Assembly (NCBI RefSeq): GCF_029873635.1
Contig: NC_080419.1
Location: 79,964,931 to 80,028,930, forward strand
DNA: 64,000 nucleotides
Reading direction: 5' to 3'
Source of the DNA: Malania oleifera
Taxonomy: Eukaryota > Streptophyta > Magnoliopsida > Santalales > Ximeniaceae
Position 1 is the stretch's first letter, and each line of letters opens with the position of its first letter. The notes beneath the pieces are model-generated. The model had not been told where the DNA came from and searched no databases. It worked only from the letters and a program-made list of their open reading frames with translations. Of this stretch, positions 1 through 12,100 are shown one piece after another. Made by a program: the position numbers and the translations under genes.

Positions 1-2045
1 AATCAAAAATATTCTCATATATTTGAAATTGTTCAAATTTACTCTCGAGTGAAATAATAGCTTAATCTATTATGTATAAGAAAAAATTAATCCTAAAAGA
101 TTCTTTAGCTGAGTGTGTTGTATCATCATTAGCATTCTCATTAAATTATTTTTTCCTACTAATTATACATTTTTTATGAAATATAGGTTCAATATTCATT
201 TCAAATGCAATCTCTTTTACTGAAATCATAGAAGATATAAATTCATTCTCCCTATAATTTTTTAGAAAAACAATAAGACCTTTTAATTGATTAATGGCTA
301 CATCAATAAGCATATCTTTTGATTGTAAATTTTTACTAACACAATTAACAGCAAATAGTATGTCACACCAAATAATCATTCCTAATAAGAATTCAAAATT
401 TTTCATTTCATAAGTTGCTATACAATAAGATTCACTCTTTGTTTTTGGATCATCGCTAGTTTTTTCTAATTGAAGTAAAGCATCTCTAATTTGATAAGCT
501 TGAAACATTATTGCCTTAATACTCTCTATTCGACTTTCCCAACGTGTTTGTGATAATGATTTTACAGTTAAATTTGGTACATATTCGGTTAAAATTTTCC
601 ATCGTTTCGTAGAAGAAGAAAATAATGTATATATTTGTTGTACTGCTCCAAAAAAAAGTTATAGCTTTAGAATAACAATTAGCCATATCACAAAATACTA
701 AATTAAGACTATGACAACCACACGGAGTGTAAAATGCTTTAGGATTTATATCTAATAGTCTCTTTTGTACACCTTATTGTTTCCTTTCATATTAGATCCA
801 TTATCATATCCTTGCCCTCTTATATTCTCAATATCAAGTTTAAATTTTTGTATGACATTTATTAATTTATTAAAAAGTCTTTCTCCTGACGTATCATTTA
901 CTTTTAGAAATTTTATAAAATGTTCTTCTATTTTTAATTGGACTTGTAGAAAGATTCAAATATCGTATTATTAAAGACATTGGTTCTTAATGACTTACAT
1001 CTGGAGTGCAATCGAGTATGATTGAATAATATTTTGCTTCATTGATTTGCTTCATAATTTTCTTTTTAATAGTAAGAGTTAACAAATTTATCAATTCATT
1101 TTGCATATTATGACCAAGATAATGATTATGAATTTCACCATGTTGAAAACGTCGAATATGTTCTTTCATCGTTGGATCAAATTCTGTTATCATTTCAATT
1201 AAACTTAAAAAAATCTCATTATTCTCTTGATAAATTCGTTCATTTTTCCCACGAAATGCCAAATTATTTTTAGTAAGAGTTTTCACAACAGAAATAATTC
1301 TCAATAATACTTTTTTCCAGTATTTTTTTTCTTTGTTAATTTGTTCTTCCATATTTTTTTCAATTGTTGTATTTTTTAACAATCTTAATTCTAAATTAGC
1401 CCATTTACTCATATTGAAAATGTGTTCTTCACTAATTTCGTGACTTTTAAACTTAGTACTAAGATTTTTTCAATCTTTACACCCTTCATTAGCTAATTGT
1501 TGGTTATTTAATTTTTGACCAAATAGCTTACAACAAAAACAAAATACTCTATCTAAATCTATAGAATATATAAGTCATTTTCTATCATGTTTCCCCCCAT
1601 TTGATAATTTTTTAATATAATATGTATTTGAAAAATGTCTTGAATTTCATCTTTTGGAAAAATTAAATTATTATCCCTAATAGGACCTTTTTCAACTAAT
1701 AAATTTCATAATTTGGTATCTATATTTTCCCAATATTTTGGATCATAAATATTATCATCATTATTTATTTTTACTTCTTCTATATTTTTAAAATGTCTTT
1801 CAAAAGAAATATCATTAGTTAGCATTTCTTGTATATTAATGTTACCTTTATCACTATTATTATTATTATTATTATTATTCCATCTCTGGAATTGATTGCT
1901 CGTTTCTTGGAAGATTTTCATCTTGCTCATTTATATTTTATTTAGAACTAAAAATAAATTTATCAAGTAAGATGACACTAATTCTTCTATTTTTTTTTTT
2001 CTTTCTTCGTTTTTCATATCCGGATTCATATTTTCTAGTTGACAT
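1..2045 (-). pseudogene. hAT transposase with DUF4371/ZMYM1-like domain, decayed, 3' end outside window
   Basis: The start codon at 2045-2043 opens with MSTRKYESGYEKRRK, the usual start of this plant family. An asparagine run encoded by a trinucleotide repeat lies near 1860-1880. The DUF4371 section at 1412-987 contains EFDPTMKEHIRRFQ and ILDCTPDVSH. The section at 508-146 contains LLGMIIWCDILFAVN and MLIDVAINQLKGL, the middle of the RNase H-like transposase core. Translation to base 1 continues the family pattern (FEQFQIYENIF) but crosses at least two in-frame stops, near 147 and 68, and the frame changes several times between 1412 and 508. It cannot make a full transposase. The C-terminal dimerisation region would lie beyond the left edge. 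Confidence 0.8.
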
Positions 2046-2751
2046 AATTAAATTTCAAAATTAACACTAACTATAAATTGACAAATTATGTAAACAAATA
2101 AAAATAATTTTAATAAATCTATACAAATAATAGATTGAAACAATATAACCTGATTATTATTATTATTATTGCAAATCGATTGGCGAGCGAGACTTTAGAG
2201 ATATCGGATTTTTGCCGAATATAACACTCTAGCCTCAAAGCTTCCAAAATCTACAAAAAAATAGAAAAAAAAAAATTCATAGTGAAAATAATAAAAAAAT
2301 AATGCACAAACATTGAAATCAAAATTATGGTTGATAAAAATTACAAAGAATCGGAAGCCCGAAGATGATGAACACAAGAGCCGGAGCAAAAATCATAAAG
2401 AGATCGAGAGATGAGAGTATGAGAGTGTGAGAGATGAAAAGATTTTTTTAGAAAGACTAAGAGAGAGAGATGAGAGTAATAGATAGTTAGAAATATAATA
2501 AAATTATTAGTTGGGAAATCAATGAGATTTGAAAAAAGAAAAAGAATTAAATTGCATTTATTTTACATTTTTAAAATATAATTTCATTTATTTGTTAGTT
2601 AGAAAGTCAATGTATGGGAAGAGAGCATAATAAATATTGTTAACATTATTTAATTAAGAAAAAATTTGGGGTCTCAAAAATATATTATTATATTAAAAAA
2701 AATTTAGGACTAGGCGAGCACCTCAGCTGCCTACACTTTGAGCCGACCCTG
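1..2751 (-). mobile_element. hAT transposon, ZMYM/DUF4371 type, cut by window edge
   Basis: A DNA transposon on the minus strand whose 5' end lies at 2751 and whose other end is outside the window. The terminus, read on the minus strand from 2751, is CAGGGTCGGCTCA, typical of plant hAT elements with a zinc-finger MYM-like transposase. The next 8 bases outside it (2752-2759, TACTTTGC) are the predicted target-site duplication, whose partner must lie left of base 1. The element carries a decayed transposase (1-2045) and about 0.7 kb of AT-rich 5' non-coding DNA (2046-2740). It abuts copia coding sequence directly, so it probably inserted into that retrotransposon. Confidence 0.8.
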
Positions 2752-4493
2752 TACTTTGCACATAGATCCCATATTTGTTCCTTGCGATATACATGCACAA
2801 TAAATTACACGAACCCACTCCATGACCACTAGGTCGATGAACAACATCCATAAACCCAAACAACTGAATTCAACAACCAAACATCCCATTCCAAATACCA
2901 TTGAACCAAGTTGTGTGGCCCAAGCACTCCGTGAAAAACACCAGACAACAACAATGTACAAAGAACTCACTGCACTCATACACCATAGTACATGGGAACT
3001 GGTTCCCCCACCAAATAACTATAGACCAGTGGGTTGTAAATGGGTATTCCATGTAAAACGCAAAGATGATGGGTCTATTGACCGTTTTAAAGTGAGGTTT
3101 GTCGCTAAAGGTTATAATCAACATCCTAGGTTGGGCTACAAGGAAACCTCTAACCTCGTTGTGAAGTCTATTACTATTAGAACCGTTTTTACAGTTATTG
3201 TGATGCAGGGATGGCCTTTGAGACAACTTGATGTCAACAATGCATTTTTGCATGGATAATGACTGAAACAATCTATATAGTCCAACCCCCGGGATTCAAA
3301 GATGCATCGAAACCCATTCATGTTTGCAGGTTAAATAAGGTCATATATGGCCTCAAACAGGCTTCTCAAGCCTGGTACTTGGCACTAAAAATGACAATCG
3401 TGAATCTTGGGTTTCAAAATTCGAAAGTGAACTCCTCTTTGTTAAAAAATATAACCATAGCTCTGTTTTGTGCTATTTCTTAGTACATGTTGATGATCTA
3501 GTTATCACTGGCAATGACATTAATTTTGTGTCTTATATCATTGAACAACTTGGAGTTCGATTATCTTTAAAGGACATGGGTCAGCTTCATTTTTTCTTGG
3601 GAATGGAAGTCATTTTCGTTAAATCCGGTCTCTTCTTCTCACAACACAAATATATTCTGGACCTCCCATTTAAAACCAACATGAAAGGTGCTAAAGAAGT
3701 TTCTACTCCGCTATCCACAAGCACAACTCTAAAGTTGGTTGATGGGACAACATATTTTGATAGTACCGAGTTTCAAAGTGTGTTATTGGAGGTCTCCAAT
3801 ATTTGTCTCTCACCCATCCGGGCATTTTTTTTTTTCAATAAATGAACTCCCACAATTTATGCACAAACCCACAATAACTCATTGGGCAGCGGCAAAGAGA
3901 CTCCTCCACTACTTGAAGCAAACAATCTTTCACAACATTCACATAAAAAAAACATCCAATTTTGATCTCACAATATATTCCGATGCTGATTAGGCAAGCA
4001 ATCTTGATGATCGTACATCCACCTCTGCATACAAGTGCTTTCTTAAAACAAACTCCAAATCTTAGAGTTCAAAAACACAGAGAGCTATAGCAATATTGTC
4101 AACCGAAAATGAATATAGATCCCTTGCAAATGCAGCTTTAGAAACTATGTGGCTTCTATCACCATTCAAATAACTCGTTTTACTAGTGAAAGCTTCACCA
4201 ACACTGTTATGTGATAATTTGGGTGCAACTCACCTCAATTTTAATCCAGTGCAGCATTCTCGAATGAAGCATATTCAGATTGATCTACATTTTGTTCGTG
4301 ATATGGCTCATCGTGGCATTCTCAATATTCATCACATCAACACTCGAGATCAACTCACAGATTTACTAACAAAGCCCTTGTCACGACAACGCACAAATTC
4401 TATAAAAAACAAGATTGGCTTAATCGATGGCAGCTCCAACTTGCGGGGGCATATAAAGGAGAACTCAAATCAAGCACAAGATCATACAACCTA
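2752..4493 (+). pseudogene. Ty1/copia polyprotein remnant: reverse transcriptase and RNase H
   Basis: The 3' half of a copia pol gene. RT begins around 2822 (TTRSMNN, then WELVPPPNNYRPVGCKWVF) and runs through QLDVNNAFLHG, where a TAA at 3257 breaks the frame. It resumes with VQPPGFKDASKPIHVCRLNK, YGLKQASQAWY and the catalytic block VHVDDLVITGND at about 3484-3520, with His in place of the usual Tyr. KDMGQLHFFLGMEV follows. The RNase H part includes HWAAAKRLLHYLKQ (near 3880) and LLCDNLGATHLNFNPVQHSR with the terminal LTDLLTKPL (4186-4380). At least three frame changes or stops make it inactive. Protease and integrase are missing on the left, where the hAT element interrupts it. Wording resembles the Ale/Retrofit group, but I am unsure of the lineage. 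It lies downstream of RPF1 on the opposite strand. Confidence 0.85.
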
Positions 4494-4700
4494 ATTATTA
4501 GGCTATAAATCTAGTTGTAATAGCCACAAATCATGAGTTAAAATTTTGTAACAATTAGGTAAATCACGAGTTAAAACTTTATAACAGTTAGACTTTCGTT
4601 TTAACTTTCATTCCTAGAATAAATTTTGTATACTTACATGAAATATTCTTCACAAGAGTAACAAGAATTTTGTTGTAAAGATTTTCAAACGGTTGACCAC
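4441..4700 (+). repeat. Probable polypurine tract and 3' LTR of the copia remnant
   Basis: A purine-rich tract, GCGGGGGCATATAAAGGAG (4443-4461), overlaps the end of the copia frame, where a polypurine tract is expected. The sequence after it contains a diverged internal duplication (AATCATGAGTTAAAA and AATCACGAGTTAAAA, about 36 bp apart). No second LTR lies in the window for comparison, so both ends are guesses. Confidence 0.35.
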
Positions 4701-5624
4701 CTACACAAGCCGGTTGACCGCTTGAAAAATTATTTTAATAAAAAAAACTATAAATAAATACGAAATGATTTAATTAAAAAAAAAACTAATTTTGACTATT
4801 GAATCGTTCCGACACCTCAAAACAATTGAAAATCATGAAATTTGAATTTTACATTTTTCACAACTAAGTTTTGTTCATTCTGCCAGTACCAACATTTTTG
4901 CACAATATTATTTCAAAATGATTTGCTAGCCACTCATAACTACGAAATTAAGAGCTCTCATGGGTGCACCAGGTCCCACTTGGCCTAAAATTCCAATTAA
5001 CCTAACCTTGTTAGTTTGCTAAAGAAAAATGATCACGAGATCTTCTTATTTTCATTTACTATTTTTTATTGAAATTTATGTAATTTACTTGCACCACCTG
5101 GTCCGTATTTTTTAATCATACACAAAATGAATCCCACAACCAAGTCACGTGAACTTCAAAACCCTTGAATGTCAAATCGCACCAAATTAAATAGCAATTA
5201 AATAGTTGCGAGACCAGTGGTGCAACAAATTAAAGTTTTGAAACCTGAATACAAACAACTACGCCCATATTTGCCGGACTACCAACAGAACTTACCCATT
5301 GCAATGTAATTTTTTATCCTAAATTAAATTTATAAAATGACAAAAAAAAAAAAAAAAACTAATGCAAGTGCAAAAGGAGACATGGATTCAGAATAATCTA
5401 GACTTCCCCAAAAAAAAATAGCAGTAGCCAAAAAGAATTAAGAAACGGTACAATCGCAAGGCAGGTGGGCACATCAAGATAGAACATTGTGCAAAAATTT
5501 CAACGGCCATTCTGTTTGCAGGTTTCAGAACTCTCCAATCTTTTTATGTGAAACCAACTTCCATTGCAGGGCCACGAGTCTCGAAAAGCTTTCCATTCTG
5601 GGCCCAAAGGACTAGCAAAGCAAG
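4701..5624. other. Region downstream of RPF1, no gene recognised
   Basis: AT-rich sequence with an A-run at 5342-5359. Reading on the minus strand, RPF1 ends at 5625, so the first few hundred bases below it should be its 3' untranslated region. I cannot place the polyadenylation site with confidence. Confidence 0.4.
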
Positions 5625-6128
5625 TCACAAGAAAAATCTCCTGCGGCTGGTGTCCATTTCCGGCTAAAATTCCAAAATAACAAACTAGACATCATCACAT
5701 GTTTCATTCCAATGAAACCAGGAATTTTGTTTCAGAGAAGGAAAGGAGAAGAAAGCCGAAATCCTTTTTTTGCTATTATTTCTCCATACCATATACTATT
5801 TTAATTTGTTGTAATTCAACTAAAAATTAAGAAATATTAAATTTTCGTGATGTGCAAAAAATTAAACTCATATTAATATACTGCATTTTTTTTATTTTCT
5901 CGTTTCCTTGAAATAAATAAGTGAATTCCTTCATATTTTTCTTTTTTTCTCTCTTCCTCATGTTCTCCAAGTTGCAAATGGAGCCTAAGAAATTTTACCA
6001 AATCAAATGCCAGATAAATTGGCCAAAAAGTAAATTACCTTGTGAACCCACTCATATTCGCTGCCTTTGCTGTCAAATGTTCCATGCTGTAGACTGATCA
6101 ACTTCAAAGTGAAACGAGGACCACACTC
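5625..6128 (-). CDS. RPF1: RPF1 exons 10 and 11
   Basis: Exon 10 (6039-6128, 90 nt) encodes [20 protein letters not shown] followed by [10 protein letters not shown], the end of the Brix domain. Its acceptor is AATGTCAAACATGCAG and its donor is AAG|GTAATTTA. Intron 10 spans 5664-6038. Exon 11 (5625-5663, 39 nt) encodes [12 protein letters not shown] and TGA after the acceptor GGAATTTTAG. Both exons are too short to form a long open frame and lie more than 30 kb from exon 9, but they match the expected RPF1 C-terminus exactly and in phase. Confidence 0.95.
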
Positions 6129-9100
6129 CTGCATGTTTGACATTGGCAAATCGATTTAAGATGTGCATTCTTAAACTAAAAAATGCTACAGGGGCTTGGG
6201 GGGGGGGGGGGTGGAGGCAGGGGTTGGGAGGACACTGAATGTTTTTTTTTTTTTTTAATTTTATTTCTATGGCGATTTGATATTATTCTCTTCATTTGTT
6301 CTTTAAGGGGTGCCTATGTTAATGGCTTCATTACGTACCATTGAGGCAGCTTGGATCATTGAATAATTGAACTCTAATTGGGCTTTCCCTTTTCTTCATG
6401 TTATTTTTCTTTTATTTTCTCCTCTCAACAAAATTCTCATCATCTTCTCTTCTTTTTCTTGCCAATTAGTCCTACATCAATAGGGTAGTAGAGCTTTGCT
6501 TCAATTCTCCAATTTTTTGTAATTGCTACCATTGTTCAGTATCCCAGTCTTTTGGCCATTTACCCATCAACTCCCAAAATCTCCACAAACCAAACTCTTG
6601 CCATATATGGTTTTAAAATGGAACAGAATAGCAGATCCTAATGATTTTGACTAAAGTTGGCCACTAGGTATAACTGATCCTGATGATTTTGACCGAAGTT
6701 GGTCACTACTCATTAGGCTGGTCCAGTTAACACACATGACAAAACCTGAATACGAGGTGCTCCAAGGTTGACCTGACTAGCCTAATGTGAACAGGGTAAC
6801 TAACAAGTCAAACGGGTCCCATGCACAAAAAATGTCTACCGTCTCAAACCTTAAACCTCACTATACGTAACTACTTATTTATTAGGTAAGTAATATATTT
6901 TTGTACATGATGCGCACAAACATGCTCATGCACTTGTGTACGTCATCACACACATGCATGCACGAACGCATGCTATGACAATGGTTGTTGAAATCGTGAT
7001 TTGGATCGTGGGATCGTACTATCCTACTTTACCAAAATGATCTTGATCCTACATAGAATAGCAAAATGGGAGGATTGCAATAGGATCCAAGTGGGATCAG
7101 TAGGCCCAAATGCACATCAAAGCTCACACTGAACAAACCCAATGGGTTGACTCGCCTAAGTCAACCCCAAACCCAGATCATAGCCTGATCCTTTGTAGAA
7201 TCTTTGGGTACATGGGCCATCACCCGAGAAAGGAATGAATGAGGAAGGAAATGAGCGAACATATGGAGAACTGTGTTATGGGCATCGAACAAGGCTAGGA
7301 GGAAATCAATAATAATGTCAAAGACAGGCAGACCCAAATGAACAAAGTGCTAGATCTATTAATGAACAAGGAGAAGGCAATGCAGGTACAAGACTCAGAC
7401 GGATTCAGGCCTCACTCATGCTCCGGGATTCACCCGGATCCTTGGTCAAACTTCAGCACCACCACCTTGCACCACGGAAGGACCAGAGCCGAACGCGCCC
7501 CCATTCATCCCCACAATACCAGCACAGGGGTTCCCGACTGCAGGGATGCCCCCGATCGTATTTCCAGCTTCATCGGACGAGTAACCACCGTCCGATCATC
7601 TACATCATACAGACTTCCCAGGCATCGGTGAGCCTACTGTTGCTGCAGCGAGGCTGATGTCCAATAAATAAAAACAAAGTTTTAAAGCTCAAAAAAATAA
7701 TCCAACTGGTAAAAATAAAGAGGGTCAAACACAACCTAGTAAAATTTGAGCTTGATCAGACAAGACATCACCGTCTGGTCGTCTTCATCAAGTTGCCTGT
7801 ACGGGTGCGGATGACTTCGTTGCTGCTATGGTGAGGCTACTATCAAGGACACAAAAATAAAGTTGTAAAGCTCAAAAACATAATACACCTAATAAAAATA
7901 AAGAAGAGAGGATCAAAAACAACCAAATAAAATTTGAGCTTGATCGGACAAGAAATCACCATCCGATCGTCTTCATCAAGTTTACTATGCAGGCGTCGAT
8001 GACTCCACTGCTGCTACAGTGAGGCTACTATCTAGGACACAAAAATAAGTTGTAAAGCTCAAAAAAATAACTCAACCGATAAAAATAAAAAAGAGAGGGT
8101 CAGAAACAACTTGGTAAAATTTGAGCTTGATCGGACAAGAAATCACCGTCCGATAATCTTCATCAATTTGACTGCGCAGGCCGTGAGGTGTTCCGCCACC
8201 ATCGGTGAGCTATTCCAATGCTGCCACTATGGAAGAGCCTGAGAAGCTGCATGAGAGAGAAAGGAAGGGGGCTATGACTGCCCTTGGTGTGTCTAACCCC
8301 TTTGCTTGCATGCCCTTTTATAGGCATAGGATTTTGAAACTCATTTCCCAATCTGCAAATTTCTAAAATACAAGTTCGACTTTCTTATTACGCAGGGTCT
8401 CCTCAGAAAAGCCTATTTAAAATTAGGGTGTCTACAGCTAGGCGTGAGCATAATTCAGGGCAGATTAACCGACCGAAATTGGTCGGTTCGATTTGGTTAA
8501 GAAAACAAGATCGGTTTGTTCGGTTATGATTTTACAAAGTTTGGTTAATTGGCTCGGTTAAGAGGAATGTTAATTCGGTTAACTGAAATAACCAATTTAA
8601 TAATTAATTAAAATTTAAATATAAATTAGCATATGTTAAGAGATGCTTAATTAAGCTGATGGTGGGTAACGTAATAGTGCAAATTCTACTCTTATAGTTT
8701 CAATAGCAAAATATCATTTTTATTAATAAAATTAATAGATGAGATGCTTAATTAAGCTAGAATTGGTAAAAAAATCTACAATTATATTCTATTTTTATTA
8801 ATTAATTTCAAATTAATTAGGTTAAATTTTGTTAAATTTGGTTAACCAAATTACCCAAAAAGGTAATTTGGTCGGGTTCGGTTCGATGAGGCCCCTCTAT
8901 TCGGTCGGTTCGGTTAACAGTTTTCATTAACCAAAAATTTCAATTAATTCGATTAATTAACCGAATTTGGCCGAACCAACCGTTTGCTCACCCCTATCTA
9001 CAGCTGCCCCTAGGGGTGAGCATAATTCAGGAAAACACAAACTAACCTAATTAACCAACCGAAATTGTTCGGTTCGATTCAGTTAGGTTCAGTTAACACG

Positions 9101-12100
9101 AGATCGGTTCATTCGGTTATGGTTTTACAAAATTCGGTTAATCGATTCGGTTAAGAGGAATGTTAATTCGGTTAATCGAAATAACCAATTTAATAATTAA
9201 TTAAAATTTAAATATAAATTAGTATATGTTAATTTGTTAATATGTTAATTGGTATATGCTAATTTGTTAATATGTTAATTAGTATATGTTAATTTGTTAA
9301 TATTTTAATTAGTATTCGATAAAAAAATCTACAATTATATTATGTTTTTATTAATTAATTTCAAATTAATTCAATTAAATTCGATTAAGTGAATTACCCG
9401 AAAAGGTAATTTAGCCGGGTTCAATTCGATGAGGCCCCTCTATTCGGTTGATTTGATTAATAGTTCTAATTAACCGAAAATTTAGGTCAATTTGGTAAAT
9501 TAACCGAATTCGGCCGAATAGACCGTTTGTTCACCCCTAGCTGCCCCTTTTTATAGGCTTTGTTGCTTCAAGGTAACAGTTGGAACTCTCCTCTGTTATC
9601 TTTAGCAACAAGCTTATAAAAATAAAAGACATCTATTTTAACCAAATCTTTCTAAGGAGACCCTGCATAATAAGAAGTCGATCCTGTATCCCGAGAATCT
9701 GTAGATTAGAAAATGAATTTCAAAATCCTATGCCTATAAAAGGGCATGCAAGCAAAGGGGTTAGACACGCCAAGGGTGGTCGTAGCCCCATTCCTCTCTC
9801 TCTCTCTCTCTCTCTCTCACGCAGCTTCTCCCTCTCTTCCACAGTGGCAGGGATGAAACAGCTCACCGATGGTAGTGGAACACCTCACGGCCTGCGCAGT
9901 GAAATTGATTAAAACAATCGAATGGTGATTTCTTGTCCAATCAAGCTCAAATTTTACTAGGTTATTTCGGACTCTCTTCTTTATTTTTACCCTTTGAATT
10001 ATTTTTTTAAGCTTTACAACTTTATTTTTGTGCCCCGGACAGTAGCCTCACCGTAGCAACAGTGGAGTCACTGGCACCTACACAGTAAACTTGATGAAGA
10101 CGATCGGATGGTAATTTCTTGTCCGATCAAGCTCAAATTTTATCAAGTTGTTTCTGATCCTCTCTTCTTTATCTTTACCGATTGTATTATGTTTTAAAGC
10201 TTTACAACTTTATTTTTGTGCTCCGGACAGTAGCATCACCGCATCAGCAGTGGACTCACTAGTGTCTACACAGTCAACTTGACGAAGACGATCAGACGGT
10301 GATGTCTTGTCCGATCAAGCTCAAATTTTACCAGCTTGTTTCTGACTCTTTTCTTTATTTTTACCGGTTGGATTATATTTTTGAGCTTTAAAACTTTATT
10401 ATTGATTCTTGGACAACAGTCTCGCCACAATAGCAGTAGGCTCACCGGTGCCTGCACAGTCTGTATGATGTAGATGATCGGACAGTGGTTACTCATCCAA
10501 TGAAGTTGGAATTTTTGCAAGATCTTCATAACCCATTTTTCTTAATTCTGACTAGTCGGATTAGTATTTGGAGTCTTAAAAAGTTGTAATTATCTTCTTT
10601 TTTATTCCTTCCATGGTGAGTTCTTTGAAATATTTAATTCTCTATTGATATCTTATTATTTAATATCCTTTGCATCCTATACGTTTAAAAGTTAAGCTTG
10701 GTTATTTGATATGAAGTTTTTTTTAATAATAATAAAATCTTTGAAAAATCTCGCAAGTTTTTTTTTTTTTAGAAAAATATTTTAAAAATCTACAAAAATT
10801 TTAAAAAACTTAAGAATGTATAAAAAAAAAAATACCCTTTTATGATTTTCTTGATTTTTGTGTGGGTGTGTCCCTATGATTTCAAAAAGGGCAATGGGTT
10901 TTTCAAGTCTCACCCGTGTTAGCTCCGAGGGGGGGATTTTTCTAATGAGATCCCCACTTTTGCGAGTCCTTTTAGACAAATCTCAAAACACACCACGTTA
11001 TAAATACTCTCTAAGTAATGTGTTCAATTAAAATGAGTAAAATAAAGGCCATTGAAATTTAATTTTTGATAATTTTTAGTTAAATAGGTATTGTTCGTAG
11101 AATAGGTGTGTAGAGGGTGCTAATACCTTCCCCTCACATAACCAAACTCTCGATCCTGATATACGCAGATCGATACTACTCTTGATTGAGTAGTAATCAG
11201 GTGTTCTAACCACACGAAGAAAAAGGTTAGTGGCGACTCCAAACATCCAAGTTTTTTTTTTAATTCAAATCATCATTTTTTATTCACCTCCTCGAGGTTC
11301 CCTTGCTCTCAAGACGTCGCGACAGCTTGGCGACTCTACTAGAGAGATTAGAGAGTCGAGCCAGTAATTAATTAGGAATTATTCCAAATGTGAATTTTAT
11401 AAGTCTTTTAATTACTCTATCTTATTTTGTGAATATATTGTTTATTGTGAATATTTGATTGCATATATGTTTGAGCATCCACTTGTATGTCTATGTTGTG
11501 AATATTGTATATGTTTGAATATATTTAATTAATTGTGAATATTTGTTTTTATATCTATTTGAAAAAACATGTGAATAAGTAAATAATTGTGAATATCATT
11601 ATGACAGATTTTGTTTCTATATTGTTTTATATATGTTGGAATTGTTGCCTGTATATCAATCTTGTGAATATTATTGTAAAGATTTGATTATATATGTTTG
11701 ATATGTGATTGTGAGCATGTGATTAAAATTTGAATATTGTATGATGTGTAGGGATAGTGGAAATAGACCAAGCTTATGAATTCACACATTTTCATGAACC
11801 TTCTACCCAGGCTTCATTTATTAGAACTAGAAAGGAGTGTAATATCGTTTGTCCCCATGTAAGAAAGCTTGTGGGGACCCACAAACCACTCCGCTCAGTT
11901 TGAGCTTTGTCCAAACCCTCTAGGTGAAGACAGAGGTCATGCTGAGAACCTGTTGTTAATAGGGATTAGAGTTTAACCACACATACTTATCCACAAGATT
12001 CCCTCCTTAGGATAGAGTCTTGAAAACACCCTGTAAATGATAGATCTATTTAGGATTGGGGCAGGAGCCTCATCCTTCTCCGTGTGATTTAATCTTGTAT

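Noticed and set aside
2870-3321. Minus-strand frames opposite copia RT
   Set aside because: Shadows of the plus-strand RT, which has the recognisable motifs.
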